The notes: generated from the letters alone by a model not told the origin. A stretch of 64,000 bases of DNA from Amoeboaphelidium occidentale (GCA_023515795.1 JALGPX010000003.1:111686-175685); one strand, 5' to 3'; counted from the stretch's first letter, positions 1 to 9,307 are shown. Translations and numbers: made by a program.

Positions 1-420
1 AGCTCTCTGGGTAAGTAAAAGATCAAAAGGATAAAGTTGCACCTCTGACTCTGACTTTCTTGCTGGAACTTTACCAGCCTCCAAAGAGTATGAGACACAT
101 TTTAAACCATCGAATAAGAACACCACAGCATCTTCCGTGTCCTTCTTTCCTTCACAGTCCTTGTAAAACAAATCATAGTGCAGCGTTAATTTAGATTGGT
201 ATTCATTAAGAGCATAGGACAACTTGAGTAAATCTTCCAGCTGGTCACTGCTCGCAGCTTTAACCGAGTTAACCTGAGTATACAACAAGTTGGTAAACGA
301 CTTAATCTGAGACAAAATAGGAGCATTAGAAGTCTTCGTTAATGACACGGAGAATTCTGAAGCTTTCCCGTAACCAAGGAATAAAGTAGCAGCTGTTGCA
401 AAGTATGGCAACCACAACAT
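1..420 (-). CDS. Partial secreted/ER protein, N-terminal 140 codons, unrecognised
   Basis: The frame runs from an ATG at 420 down to base 1 with no stop, so the 3' end lies outside the window. The first ~20 residues (MLWLPYFATAATLFLGYGKA) look like a signal peptide with a small-residue cleavage site. The following ~120 residues are soluble, with polar helical stretches and only two cysteines. I do not recognise a family. It is divergent from the TFIIB-like gene with ~300 bp between them. The absence of stops over 140 codons, the clean signal peptide and the sensible amino-acid mix support a real gene. An extracellular or lumenal location is inferred from the signal peptide only. Confidence 0.65.
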   Translation of the reverse strand, partial: MLWLPYFATAATLFLGYGKASEFSVSLTKTSNAPILSQIKSFTNLLYTQVNSVKAASSDQLEDLLKLSYALNEYQSKLTLHYDLFYKDCEGKKDTEDAVVFLFDGLKCVSYSLEAGKVPARKSESEVQLYPFDLLLTQRA

Positions 421-737
421 GTTTGAGCCTGGACGTCAAGTTTCTCTTTCCGGAAAAGTTGTTACGCGAGGCCGTCTCTATTAAGATGCATTTTCTCACA
501 TAAGAGCTACATCCTGCGCTGTAAAATGGGCAAGTTTAACAGCACCTGAGTGATCTATTGTGATTCTCTGGTCACCAACTTAATTCGCATGATATGAAAC
601 AACCTTTGCAATGTTACGCCGCAACAGGAAATCCAATTCAAAGAAGATCACTGGAACTTCCAGCGTTATAGATTGTCTAATAAGTCGTATGCTCGCGTTA
701 GTTAATGGTTGCGCTCTTTGTGCTTTTTGTTCAGAGA
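421..737. other. Divergent intergenic region, no gene seen
   Basis: This stretch separates the divergent secreted-protein gene and the TFIIB-like gene. I saw only short ORFs (under 50 codons) with no convincing product. It should hold both promoters. No clear TATA box stands out. Confidence 0.4.
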
Positions 738-1697
738 ATGATCGCGGCGATTAGTGAGAGCTGCGAGGATGCACAGGACGAGTGCTCTCACTTGGAACGA
801 GAGGATGGAGTTTGTACTAATTGTGGTCTCGTGTTAGAAGATGAATATGGTCTTGTGGATGATTTGCCTTTCGAAAGAATATCATATGATGTTGGTCCTA
901 ATTCCCTTACAAAGAATGTTCTACTACGAACAATTAACAAGAGATCAACAGCAGCACAGCAACAGTTGAACAGAAAAATGGAATTTTCTTGTGATGCTTT
1001 TGGTGTAGAAAAGAGTTTATGTCAGGGTTTCTATAAGCGATCAATGGAAGCGAAGCCTAATTGGAGATTTGGTGTATTACCAGCAGCAGTGATGAGCCTG
1101 TGTCTGTACTTTTGCATTCGTTTGGCTGCACGACCTATTCTGTTGACAAGTATTTGTGAAGTTATGGGAACAGATGTTTATCTTTGTTATCGACATTTGG
1201 ATGAGTTAAAGAAGATTCTGTGTATTCAGTACATGTCTCCAGATGCTTCAATTTATTTCGATCGCTTACTTGGGCTGCTTGAGCTGGAATCTGTCACAAA
1301 AAGAAGGATCGTGTCAAAAGCCGGAGAATTATATCGTTTCTTTTATACGGACTCTGACTTTGCTAATAGCGATACTGCATGTAAGAGATCGACTATGATA
1401 TCCGTTGCTCTAATTGAGACTGCTCTATTACTATGTTTAAACAGAGAAGATGTTTTAAAAAGTGTATCAGGTGAATCCATCGCGTTGGTAGAGAAGAAGG
1501 CTGTTACTCATAGAGTATCAAGCAAATTAGACAAATTGTTTTGCAATAGTTTGAACGTATCACAAAAAGGACTTCGAAAATTACTGCGTCAATGGAGTGT
1601 ATATGTAAAAGAGAAATGCAGGGCGTTTCCTTGGAGTGATTTAGTCAAAGAGTCAAACGTTTTTGATTTTGTTCCAGATTTAACCAAGGCTTATTGA
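738..1697 (+). CDS. Divergent TFIIB-family transcription factor (TFIIB/BRF-like)
   Basis: The protein is about 319 aa. Near its N-terminus it has a zinc-ribbon-like motif (C-x-H, then C-T-N-C) followed by a G-L-V-L-E turn, as in TFIIB-family ribbons. An all-helical region of two cyclin-like folds follows, including a helix-turn of the type seen in TFIIB core repeats (residues ~85-170 and ~190-290). TFIIB-family proteins bridge TBP and an RNA polymerase at the promoter. The first ligand pair is atypical (Cys-x-His instead of Cys-x2-Cys). An in-frame ATG at 705 would add 11 hydrophobic residues; 738 is preferred because the ribbon then starts ~15 residues in. It could be a BRF2-like Pol III factor or an orphan paralogue rather than canonical TFIIB. 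Confidence 0.6.
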   Translation: MIAAISESCEDAQDECSHLEREDGVCTNCGLVLEDEYGLVDDLPFERISYDVGPNSLTKNVLLRTINKRSTAAQQQLNRKMEFSCDAFGVEKSLCQGFYKRSMEAKPNWRFGVLPAAVMSLCLYFCIRLAARPILLTSICEVMGTDVYLCYRHLDELKKILCIQYMSPDASIYFDRLLGLLELESVTKRRIVSKAGELYRFFYTDSDFANSDTACKRSTMISVALIETALLLCLNREDVLKSVSGESIALVEKKAVTHRVSSKLDKLFCNSLNVSQKGLRKLLRQWSVYVKEKCRAFPWSDLVKESNVFDFVPDLTKAY

Positions 1698-1893
1698 TCT
1701 TTTGTTCAAAAAGGATCGCGTGCCTGTCTTTAATAGATCAATTTTTATTACTTTGAATAATCGTTTTCTGTAACGGCGAATTATCAGGCGTTGTAACGAC
1801 AGTTGCCTCTATCTCTATCTCAACCTCCAATCAAGAATCCAGCGTCGACAGTCACTCTCATTCAATTCTGCAGAAAAACATTCGCAACATAAA

Positions 1894-3360
1894 ATGGAAG
1901 GATTCCCTCTTCAACCAGCGCAAAAAAGAAAACCTTTATTCCAGTTCAAAACATCCCGTCAGCCTGAAAAGGAGAATACGTGTTCGAACACGCTTTTCCC
2001 GCGCGCAAGAAACAGTAGCATTCTTAGCTTGAAAGATGTATCAATATCATCACGTGTACATTATGATTCTGATAAAGAGGGAACAAGTAACAGTGGAAGT
2101 GTTAATGATAGCGCCAATGGGAATGCGAGTTCCAAGGATGATGGACCTGTTTTTGGTTCAAAAGAATGGTTACTACAGGAACTCATCAAAGTTGATGATG
2201 AAATTGAAAAGCTTTACGAGCGCAGGGAAAGTCTGATGAATGCTCTTGACATTATAAGCAAGAGGAGCTCAAGCGAAGAAGACGAAGAAGATCTTTTAGA
2301 AGCACATGAACCTCGCTTGTCTTACTTTCGATCGCTCAGTGACAAGGAGGAAGAAAACGTTTTTGATGTACCAGCTGAACCTCTTAATGACGATTACGAT
2401 GACGCTGACATGTCTTTGGTTAAATCTTTGACCGATTTGCCAACTGAAACAACGCTTTTAGAGTTGGTTGCGCCATCAGACTTGCTTATAACTGCTTCAC
2501 CAAGTTCGTTCTCTTTACTGGATACTGGCTCTTATCGGGTCTTGAAAACTATTCCGGCAAACGTTTCGTGCTTGAAGTATCACAATAGTATGTTATACGT
2601 TGGCACAGAAGACAAGAAGATCAAGATTTACAATGTTCCGCCAGTTTCTTACACGCATATATCATTCTATTCCAATGATCTCTATGTTTCAACATTGAGT
2701 GGCCACTATGGTGCAGTAACTGCTATTGATTGCTCTGGAGAAAAGATTGTGTCTCTTGGTGAAGACAATACAGTTCGCGTTTGGAATATGGACATCCAAG
2801 AAAATGTTTTTACACTGCCATCGTTGAAAACACCTGATAATTACTTAAAACAAAAGTATTCTTTATTCAAGTCAAGTATAATCAACTTACCTTCAACATA
2901 TGACATTGTTGGTTCAACACAAAAGAAAGGGCTAGCTGATATTCGGAGAGTAGACCGTTCCAAAGGATTGCAATTAACTTCAGATGGACAAGGTATCGCA
3001 GTAACACATTTAGATGCAGTCAGATTCTTTGATTTGCGTATGAATGTATGCAGAAGAACAATTGAAGTTGATTCAGTTTATGATGTTCACTTTGATGATT
3101 CCTTCAATTTAATGACCGTCTCCACAAACTCAGTGAAGCTCTTTGATATCAGAACAAGCAAAGTTGTTTCAGAATGGAATGGCAAAATCACGTGTGGCAC
3201 TCTCGCAAAGGATGGGAAAGTTATCTATGGCGATGGTTGCCAAGTGAAAATCAACGATGATGTATTAGAAACACATCCAAGTCAAATCACAGGAGTCGCG
3301 TGTGTTGGTAAAAGACTAGCAACATCATCGAGGGCTCTTGTCAACCTGTGGGACATTTAG
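1894..3360 (+). CDS. Mdv1/Caf4-like mitochondrial division adaptor, WD40 protein
   Basis: The protein has 488 aa and no intron. It has a low-complexity N-terminus, a short coiled coil at ~92-122 (motif IEKLYERR), an acidic linker, and a C-terminal beta-propeller from ~195. The best repeat reads LSGHYGAVTAID...DNTVRVWNM. This order matches fungal Mdv1/Caf4, which links the outer-membrane receptor Fis1 to the dynamin Dnm1 at fission sites. In those proteins the N-terminus binds Fis1, the coiled coil dimerises and the propeller binds Dnm1. It is shorter than yeast Mdv1 (~700 aa), mainly in the N-terminal part. Another WD40 protein with a coiled coil is possible, but the coil-to-propeller spacing favours Mdv1. 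Confidence 0.7.
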   Translation: MEGFPLQPAQKRKPLFQFKTSRQPEKENTCSNTLFPRARNSSILSLKDVSISSRVHYDSDKEGTSNSGSVNDSANGNASSKDDGPVFGSKEWLLQELIKVDDEIEKLYERRESLMNALDIISKRSSSEEDEEDLLEAHEPRLSYFRSLSDKEEENVFDVPAEPLNDDYDDADMSLVKSLTDLPTETTLLELVAPSDLLITASPSSFSLLDTGSYRVLKTIPANVSCLKYHNSMLYVGTEDKKIKIYNVPPVSYTHISFYSNDLYVSTLSGHYGAVTAIDCSGEKIVSLGEDNTVRVWNMDIQENVFTLPSLKTPDNYLKQKYSLFKSSIINLPSTYDIVGSTQKKGLADIRRVDRSKGLQLTSDGQGIAVTHLDAVRFFDLRMNVCRRTIEVDSVYDVHFDDSFNLMTVSTNSVKLFDIRTSKVVSEWNGKITCGTLAKDGKVIYGDGCQVKINDDVLETHPSQITGVACVGKRLATSSRALVNLWDI

Positions 3361-3423
3361 AAATTATAATAAAGTTAAAAATGTGTTTCTGAATCAAAAG
3401 CTTTGATCCTTTCCGAAACCAAA

Positions 3424-5211
3424 ATGGAACAACTAACGGAGAAATGGTTAAAACTGGACAAGAATCCAAAAACAAGAAATGAGATTTTGGAACTTAGAGA
3501 TCAGGGCAATACAGAAGAACTTCTCAGTAGACTATCGAATCCTTTAACTTTTGGAACTTCTGGCTTACGTGCTCAAATGGGAGCTGGTTTCGCTAGAATG
3601 AATGAGTTGACTGTGATACAAGCTACACAAGGAGTAGCAGCATACTTGCTAGAACAAAAGGATATTGACATGAGCAAAGGCATCGTAATTGGTCATGACC
3701 ACAGGCATAATTCTTGGGATTTTGCAAGAGTAACAGCTGCTGTATTCTTATCGAAAGGATTCAAAGTGTACTTTTATGATGAACTTGTTCATACGCCGAT
3801 GGTTCCATTCTCAGTTCTCAAATTCAAAGCTTTGTGTGGTATAATGATCACCGCATCGCATAACCCAAAGGATGATAATGGATACAAACTGTACTGGTCT
3901 AATGGTTGTCAGATCATTTCCCCTATTGATAAGAACATTCAGAAATTAATTGAACGCTACAGTGATGAGGTTTGGATCTGGGACAAGTCTCTAGTTGAGT
4001 CTGATACTAAGAATGTTGTTAAATTGGGACAAGAAACTATTTTCGAGTATATTGGCGCATTGAAGACCAAATTCCCATTAAAAGATTTCAGTGGAGATTC
4101 ATTAATGAAAATTGTTTATACTCCTGTGCATGGCGTTGGATTAAAGTTTGCAGAATTACTCTTCAAAGCGTATGGATTCAAAAAGTTTCTCAGTGTCCCA
4201 GAACAATCCCAGCCAGATCCTTATTTCCCAACTGTTAAATATCCGAATCCCGAAGAAGGCCCAGAAGTACTGGATCTATCCATAAAACTAGCAAATGCGA
4301 ACAATTGCACTCTAATCTTTGCAACAGATCCTGATGCTGATCGTCTAGCAATTTGCGAGCGTATTGGCAGTGAATGGAAAATGCTGAATGGTAATCAAAT
4401 TGGAAGCATTTTAGGAGCTCATCTTTACGAAATGTACAAATCTTTAGATTCCAAGAAGAAATCTAAAGCTGCAATGCTGATCACTACTGTAAGTTCAAAA
4501 TTCCTGCACAAATTGGCAAAAAAGAACAATTTCCTTGTAGAAGAAACTCTAACTGGATTCAAGTGGCTTGGCAATCGTGCTCTAGAACTAATGTCGCAAG
4601 ATCCTAAATATGATGTTTTGTTTGCATATGAAGAAGCAATTGGATTCATGGTTGCTGGAGATATTGTCCCTGATAAAGATGGAATATCTGCTTTACTGGT
4701 AGCATACTCTCTAGCCACAAAACTATATTCAGAAGGAAGAACACTACATGATTACTTGGAACAATTATATCGCGAGTATGGATACTGTTGTTCATTGAAT
4801 TCCTATTTCCGCATAACAAATCCAAAACTTACTCCAGGAATATTCGACAGAATTAGAACCTTCACTGGTGAAGAAAAAGGATACCCTTATTCAATCGAAA
4901 ACTATAGAATCGACAGAGTACGTGATTTATATACAGGATATGATTCTTCAACTACAGACAATTCTACTAAATTACCATCATCTAAATCATCACAAGTAAT
5001 AACATTCTGGTGTACATCTATTGAAGATTCTGACAAAGAATTCACAATAACATTCCGTACAAGTGGGACTGAACCTAAATTGAAGTATTATTCTGAAATT
5101 TGTGGCAATTACGATAAGCGCAATGATTTACAACAAGCCCTAAAACAATTTGTTGAAACGTTTACTTTTAAGCTACTTGAACCAGAATTGAATCTATTGA
5201 AACCAAAATAA
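3424..5211 (+). CDS. PGM2: Phosphoglucomutase/phosphopentomutase, PGM2 type
   Basis: This 595-aa, intronless protein belongs to the alpha-D-phosphohexomutase family. It has the catalytic phosphoserine loop TASHNPK (Ser ~145), the metal-binding loop DPDADR (~302-307), the sugar-binding segments TGFKWLG and EEAIGF, and the phosphate-binding loop FRTSGTEPK near the C-terminus. Length and spacing match the PGM2 branch, which interconverts glucose 1- and 6-phosphate and also acts on ribose/deoxyribose phosphates in the cytosol. All catalytic motifs are intact. The ATG at 3424 is used; an upstream TTG in the same frame is not a plausible start. The gene ends just before the Fanzor relic on the opposite strand. 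Confidence 0.95.
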   Translation: MEQLTEKWLKLDKNPKTRNEILELRDQGNTEELLSRLSNPLTFGTSGLRAQMGAGFARMNELTVIQATQGVAAYLLEQKDIDMSKGIVIGHDHRHNSWDFARVTAAVFLSKGFKVYFYDELVHTPMVPFSVLKFKALCGIMITASHNPKDDNGYKLYWSNGCQIISPIDKNIQKLIERYSDEVWIWDKSLVESDTKNVVKLGQETIFEYIGALKTKFPLKDFSGDSLMKIVYTPVHGVGLKFAELLFKAYGFKKFLSVPEQSQPDPYFPTVKYPNPEEGPEVLDLSIKLANANNCTLIFATDPDADRLAICERIGSEWKMLNGNQIGSILGAHLYEMYKSLDSKKKSKAAMLITTVSSKFLHKLAKKNNFLVEETLTGFKWLGNRALELMSQDPKYDVLFAYEEAIGFMVAGDIVPDKDGISALLVAYSLATKLYSEGRTLHDYLEQLYREYGYCCSLNSYFRITNPKLTPGIFDRIRTFTGEEKGYPYSIENYRIDRVRDLYTGYDSSTTDNSTKLPSSKSSQVITFWCTSIEDSDKEFTITFRTSGTEPKLKYYSEICGNYDKRNDLQQALKQFVETFTFKLLEPELNLLKPK

Positions 5212-5385
5212 TAACTGGCCCTTCGCTACAGGATTAGTTCAAATAAAACCAAATCTTACTTAGAAGAGCGTTACACGAATCTCGCGATTTCTCGGCTACG
5301 CTGGCGGAGACTGTACAAGTAAATATGCGAACATACTGACCTGTCTTTAACCACCAATTAAATTTTGCAGTTAGCTGACGAAACA

Positions 5386-5590
5386 TCATGCACGATTCTT
5401 CCTGGAGAACGCAAGCGGTCTTTTACCTTCATTTGAATTCAAATCCAAGAAAACGTGTCTGATATTTCGTGCAGCGTTGATGTCCCTGTTCCAAACAGTT
5501 AAGCAATCTCAATTACAGACTTTAACCGCCCAAAACTTTGTCTTTTTCAACTCATGTAAACAGAAGGAACATAAATTGCAGGGTTCTGAT
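5386..5590 (-). pseudogene. Relic of a Fanzor (eukaryotic TnpB-like) nuclease, C-terminal piece
   Basis: The minus-strand reading shows the end of a TnpB/Fanzor protein. A first zinc-ribbon half (NLCSFC) is followed by a second half (VCN..DC) and then the RuvC-III signature WNRDINAARNI, with its catalytic Asp codon at 5482-5484. A 24-residue basic tail (motif EGKRPLAF) leads to a TGA at 5386-5388. Damage is visible. A TGA sits inside the second zinc knuckle (5509-5511), and a one-base frameshift near 5581 separates an upstream R-T pair from the first knuckle. No intact upstream domains were found before the TMEM42-like gene starts at 5683. Fanzors are RNA-guided DNA nucleases carried by transposons. 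This copy cannot encode a full enzyme. Confidence 0.82.
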
Positions 5591-5682
5591 GGAGCTAGAT
5601 ATACCTCCTTTAAGAAAGCGCATTCGCACTCCAGCTCGCAGCATGTAGACGCTTGAGTTGGAGCTCTGCGCGATAAAACTTT

Positions 5683-6018
5683 TTAAAAATAATTTATGAC
5701 TAAAACTCCTAGTAACAACATTGTAGCACCTTGAAACCACTTTACACTCAATTCCTCACCAAACAAGAGAGATCCAAATAGACCAGAACAAAGAATATTA
5801 CCAAGAAAATTTAAAGACATGACATTTATAGAGGGTGATTGAGAAAGAGATTTAGTGTATGTGAACCACATTAGTAAATTACACAAAAGAATAGAAAGAA
5901 ATGCATAAAATGAAGGCCAATTGAGAGTGTATTTAGTAAGAGCAGAACCCAAAGCAGCAAAAAGACCAGACAACAGCGGCAAAAGTAGACCTGATAATAC
6001 GTAAGGAGTATTGTTCAT
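5683..6018 (-). CDS. TMEM42-like small EamA/DMT-type membrane protein
   Basis: The protein has 111 aa and is almost entirely hydrophobic. Four transmembrane segments lie at about residues 8-28, 36-54, 66-86 and 92-110, with a GEELSVKW loop between the last two. This loop-helix pattern is typical of half-size EamA (drug/metabolite transporter) proteins of the TMEM42 group. The transported substrate is unknown. The protein lacks any charged C-terminal tail, ending in INYF. The Fanzor relic begins directly downstream on the same strand and happens to continue in the same frame past the stop. It is the first gene of the repeat-rich island. Confidence 0.65.
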   Translation of the reverse strand: MNNTPYVLSGLLLPLLSGLFAALGSALTKYTLNWPSFYAFLSILLCNLLMWFTYTKSLSQSPSINVMSLNFLGNILCSGLFGSLLFGEELSVKWFQGATMLLLGVLVINYF

Positions 6019-6043
6019 TCAGCGAGGTAGAGCGAGACAAAAA

Positions 6044-6220
6044 TCGAAATCAAAATCAAAATTCGAAATCTGAAACAACCAAGCTAGCTAGCCAGACAAA
6101 TAATCAAAAATCAAAATCGGAAATCTGACCAACCAACCAACCAACCAACCAAGCTAGCTATACAAATAATCAAAAATCGAATATGAACCAAGCTAAATCA
6201 AAATCAAAATCGAATTCCCT
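6044..6220. repeat. Low-complexity tandem repeat, two imperfect ~60-nt units with (CCAA)n
   Basis: Two imperfect copies of a unit made of AAATCAAAATCG, a CCAA run, CCAAGCTAGCTA and ACAAATAATCAAAAATC lie side by side. The second copy has an expanded (CCAA)6 tract at 6129-6152. No gene is seen here. It separates the TMEM42-like gene from the downstream end of the next gene. Confidence 0.75.
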
Positions 6221-6236
6221 TTATTTTTCTTTACAT

Positions 6237-7595
6237 TCAACCTAATATCTTCTTAATCTCCAAATACTCTTTTGAATATTCTCTATTACCACCACCACTC
6301 TTATCAGCCTCTACTGATTTAACATGAAACTTTAAACACTCATCCAATCCCAACACACCCTTGAAATCCTTCAACATCAAACTACTACTCTGACTCTGAC
6401 TCTGACTCTGACTCTGACTCTGACTCTGACTTAATCCTTTTCTCAACTCATTCTCTACTAATAAACAATAATCCTTCAATTCCATCTTCAAAACCAAATG
6501 AGGAAAACAATTCAATCCAACAAATAATCTGTAGACTCTGAATAATTCTTCCAATTTGTTATATTCTTCTGTAGTAGTAGTAGTACTTGTAATAATAAAA
6601 GGATAATCTCTTAATTCCATCTGATACTGTAAACACAATGATTCCAATGAACTCATACAACTATTACTATTAGATAATAAATCATATAAATAAAAGTAAT
6701 AAAGACTAAACTTTAATTCCTTCTTTAAAATCAATCTAATAAAATGGATTTTGATGGAAGGAGGATATGACGTCATAATATTCTGATGACTACTAAATAG
6801 TTTGAATTTGAGTATTTCTTCCTGAACACTCTTGAGCAACATAAAAACACAATACTCAATAACTCTTTTGAATCTAATTGAATATTTATCTTTAATAATC
6901 AATTGTTCTAATAAAGTAATCATTTGGTGGGGATTCTTTTTAATAAACAAAATAATTCCATCTTCATAATCTTCATAATCTTCATAATCTTCATAATCTG
7001 TAGTAATAGTAGTAGTAGTAGTAGTAGTAGTAGTAGAATTAAGAGAAGATATTAATAAATCTACACTCTTTGATTCTGATATGCGATAAACTTCTTTCCT
7101 TCTTAATTCAATAGGAAGAGGTGATTCAAGTAAATTCTTGTAAATTCTCTTAACAGAACTCTTAACAAAACTCTGTGAAGAAGAAGAAGAAGAAGATTGA
7201 TTCAAAAGAATGGAATTTAATTTCTTCATTAGAAAAGAATCATTTTTAATAATCAATAAAATATTCTTATCCTTTAATAAATCTTCAACTTGATTCACTC
7301 CTTTGATTTCAGATAATTTCTCTTCAATTACAATTAATAAATCCTTTTTAATTGTTCTAATCTGTTTTAACTCCCTTCTTACTTCTTCTATTCTTTCAAT
7401 CAGTTGTAAATTACTTGAAATTTCTTCTTGTAATTTTTGAATTGTTAAAAAACACTTTTCATTAAACTCATTCTGAATTGAAGAATTGAAATCTGTTTTT
7501 AATTCAGAAGAATATGAAGAATATGATGATGAAGATGATGATGATGAGAGTAGAAGTAGAAGTTGTCTGTGTTTTTGTTGAATTAGTTGATTCAT
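6237..7595 (-). CDS. Unknown helical protein with many simple-repeat insertions
   Basis: The open frame encodes 452 aa with no intron. It is predicted helical: a coiled-coil-like segment at ~35-100 (IEEVRRELKQIR, VIEEKLSEIK) and further hydrophobic helices at ~215-300 and ~340-390. Simple repeats interrupt it: poly-Ser at ~17-30, another Ser run near 135, poly-Thr near 190, four DYE repeats after that, Thr-rich residues near 335 and seven Ser-Gln pairs near 393-408. I cannot assign a family. The architecture resembles a tethering-complex subunit, but no motif proves that. It starts divergently from DCAF12 with 70 bp between start codons. Codon use is strongly AT-biased, unlike genes outside the island. 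Confidence 0.6.
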   Translation of the reverse strand: MNQLIQQKHRQLLLLLSSSSSSSSYSSYSSELKTDFNSSIQNEFNEKCFLTIQKLQEEISSNLQLIERIEEVRRELKQIRTIKKDLLIVIEEKLSEIKGVNQVEDLLKDKNILLIIKNDSFLMKKLNSILLNQSSSSSSSQSFVKSSVKRIYKNLLESPLPIELRRKEVYRISESKSVDLLISSLNSTTTTTTTTTITTDYEDYEDYEDYEDGIILFIKKNPHQMITLLEQLIIKDKYSIRFKRVIEYCVFMLLKSVQEEILKFKLFSSHQNIMTSYPPSIKIHFIRLILKKELKFSLYYFYLYDLLSNSNSCMSSLESLCLQYQMELRDYPFIITSTTTTTEEYNKLEELFRVYRLFVGLNCFPHLVLKMELKDYCLLVENELRKGLSQSQSQSQSQSQSQSSSLMLKDFKGVLGLDECLKFHVKSVEADKSGGGNREYSKEYLEIKKILG

Positions 7596-7665
7596 GATTG
7601 GAAAGAGAAATGGAAGAGGTTGAAGAGATTTATATATAAATAGATTTTATCTACTTTTATTCATC
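7596..7665. promoter_or_regulatory. 70-bp bidirectional promoter with TATATAAATA
   Basis: The divergent start codons at 7595 (minus) and 7666 (plus) leave only 70 bp for both promoters. A TATA-like run (TTTATATATAAATA) lies at about 7629-7642. Confidence 0.45.
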
Positions 7666-8174
7666 ATGATTGATCAGAGTATTGCATTGGTTGTTCAGAG
7701 TTTAGTCGTTAAGTTGCCATCCTTCTTTCGTGGAAATAGTCAGATTGGTAGTCAGAGTCAGGATGTCTTGAAAAGGTTGTTGTTACATCTATTTGGAATA
7801 TTGAGTTTATGATTTGTATATAGGTTAAAGTATAATGATCATGATGAAACTGTAACCATTAACAGCAGAAGTAGAAGTAGAAGAGGTGGTGATTCTGTGT
7901 TGGATTATCTCTCACAAAGGGAAACACAGATTGATCAAAGTGGTGGTTATGGTTATGGAAGGTAATAATACTACTACTACTACTACTACTACAACTACAA
8001 CAACTATAACTTATCTTTTAGTAGATCACTTCATTCTGCTCATCAAAGGGAATTCACGTTTCAGGGTACAGACAAGATATTCGCATCTAGTTTTATCTCT
8101 GATCATGAAGTATTACTCAGTACAAAAGATAATCAACTCATATTGTTGGATACTACTGGTACTGGTACTGGTAT

Positions 8175-8232
<58 letters not shown>

Positions 8233-8480
8233 GGTACTACTACTACTGGTACTACAGAAACTGGAAAGAAGATTAAACTGCCTGTATTATACGATAATGT
8301 TGTTTTGGATGCTACTAAACCTTCTGGTTTGTATGGTGTAGAGTGTAATTATGACAAGAGTGTATTTGCGACAGGGACAGGGGATAATTCTGTTATGGCA
8401 TTGTATTCTGTACCGGAAATGGCGCCGTTTAGTGTGTTGAAGGGACACAAGGATTTGGTGTTTTGTATGGATTGGTTCAA

Positions 8481-8522
<42 letters not shown>

Positions 8523-9307
8523 TAGTAGTGATGTGTTGGTTAGTGGGAGTAGAGATACAAAAGTAGGAGTATGGAAAACACCACATAAAAGAAAAGATTT
8601 GGAGTTGGAGTTGGAGTTGGTTGAACCAGAGTTATTACTGGATGGTCATCAGTGTAAGGTTAGGGCTGTTAAATGCAATAGTACAGCAGGGAATGATGTT
8701 GTTTCATTAGGATCAAATGGATTATTGAATGTATGGGACATAACAAAAGGTTGTAAGAAGAGGGAATCATATCAGTTGGTTAATGGTGTTGATTCTCTGT
8801 GTATGGATGTTAATAATAATAATAATAATAATAATAACAATAACATCTCTGCGAATGGGTTGTATGCAGTTGGATCACAGAGTTCAGTGTCATTATTGGA
8901 TTTTCGTATGCATAAAGCTTGTTTGCATGTATTCGAGTCGCTTGATGAGACATTTGGAGTAAGATCATTGAAATTCAATAATGGAAAGAGTTTATTAACT
9001 GTGGGTGGTGGATTGGGAAGGATTGGATTTTATGATTTACGCCAATGCAAGTATATAGAACAGAGTAGTAATAATGGGAGGAGTAGGTTGTATCTGAGGA
9101 GTGGAAGTGGATGGGTTGTAAGTCTTTTCTGTTCGACTAAAGGTTTATGTTTAGGATAATACTTCTACTACAACTACAACAACGCCGCCAGTTACTTCAC
9201 ATGCAATTTATACAATGGCCTATAATGAATCAAATACAAGTTTATTCACAGCAGGTGGGCCACTACCGTTTGGAGCAAAAGGAAGTTATGCAGCCGTATG
9301 GGATTAA
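7666..9307 (+). CDS. DCAF12: DCAF12-like WD40 substrate receptor of CUL4-DDB1 ligase
   Basis: Four exons join in frame: 7666-7775, 7824-7961, 8022-9117 and 9155-9307 (498 aa; introns of 48, 60 and 37 nt). The protein follows DCAF12 throughout. It has the segment TDKIFASSFISDHEVLLSTK, the GTGDNSVMALYSVPEM blade, GHKDLVFCMDW, SGSRDTKVGVW, KVRAVKCN, YAVGSQSSVSLLD, RIGFYDLR, and the terminal motif TAGGPLPFGAKGSYAAVWD. DCAF12 presents proteins with acidic or C-terminal Glu degrons to the CUL4-DDB1 ubiquitin ligase. Loops between blades carry poly-Thr, poly-Ser and poly-Asn runs coded by ACT, AGT and AAT microsatellites, and intron 2 is itself mostly (TAC)n. Exon 1 is the least certain part. Confidence 0.88.
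8176..8232. repeat. (ACT)19 microsatellite in DCAF12 coding sequence
   Basis: Nineteen perfect ACT triplets code for a polythreonine run, flanked by interrupted Thr/Gly triplets from about 8149 to 8262. The run is in frame, so length change would not break the protein. Confidence 0.95.
8482..8517. repeat. (AGT)12 microsatellite in DCAF12 coding sequence
   Basis: Twelve perfect AGT triplets code for polyserine inside a loop between two WD40 strands, just after the GHKD...W motif. Confidence 0.95.
8812..8835. repeat. (AAT)8 microsatellite in DCAF12 coding sequence
   Basis: Eight AAT triplets followed by AAC-AAT-AAC code for a polyasparagine run between two propeller blades. Confidence 0.95.

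Noticed and set aside
6237-7595. Assignment as a COG or exocyst tethering subunit
   Set aside because: General helical character suggests it, but no motif or length pattern supports a specific family.
8176-8232. CRISPR-like or satellite array
   Set aside because: It is a perfect triplet microsatellite in a coding frame with no spacers.
7886-8341. Leucine-rich ORF in another frame of the ACT repeat
   Set aside because: It is a shadow of the DCAF12 frame; poly-Leu arises from reading (ACT)n in a different phase.
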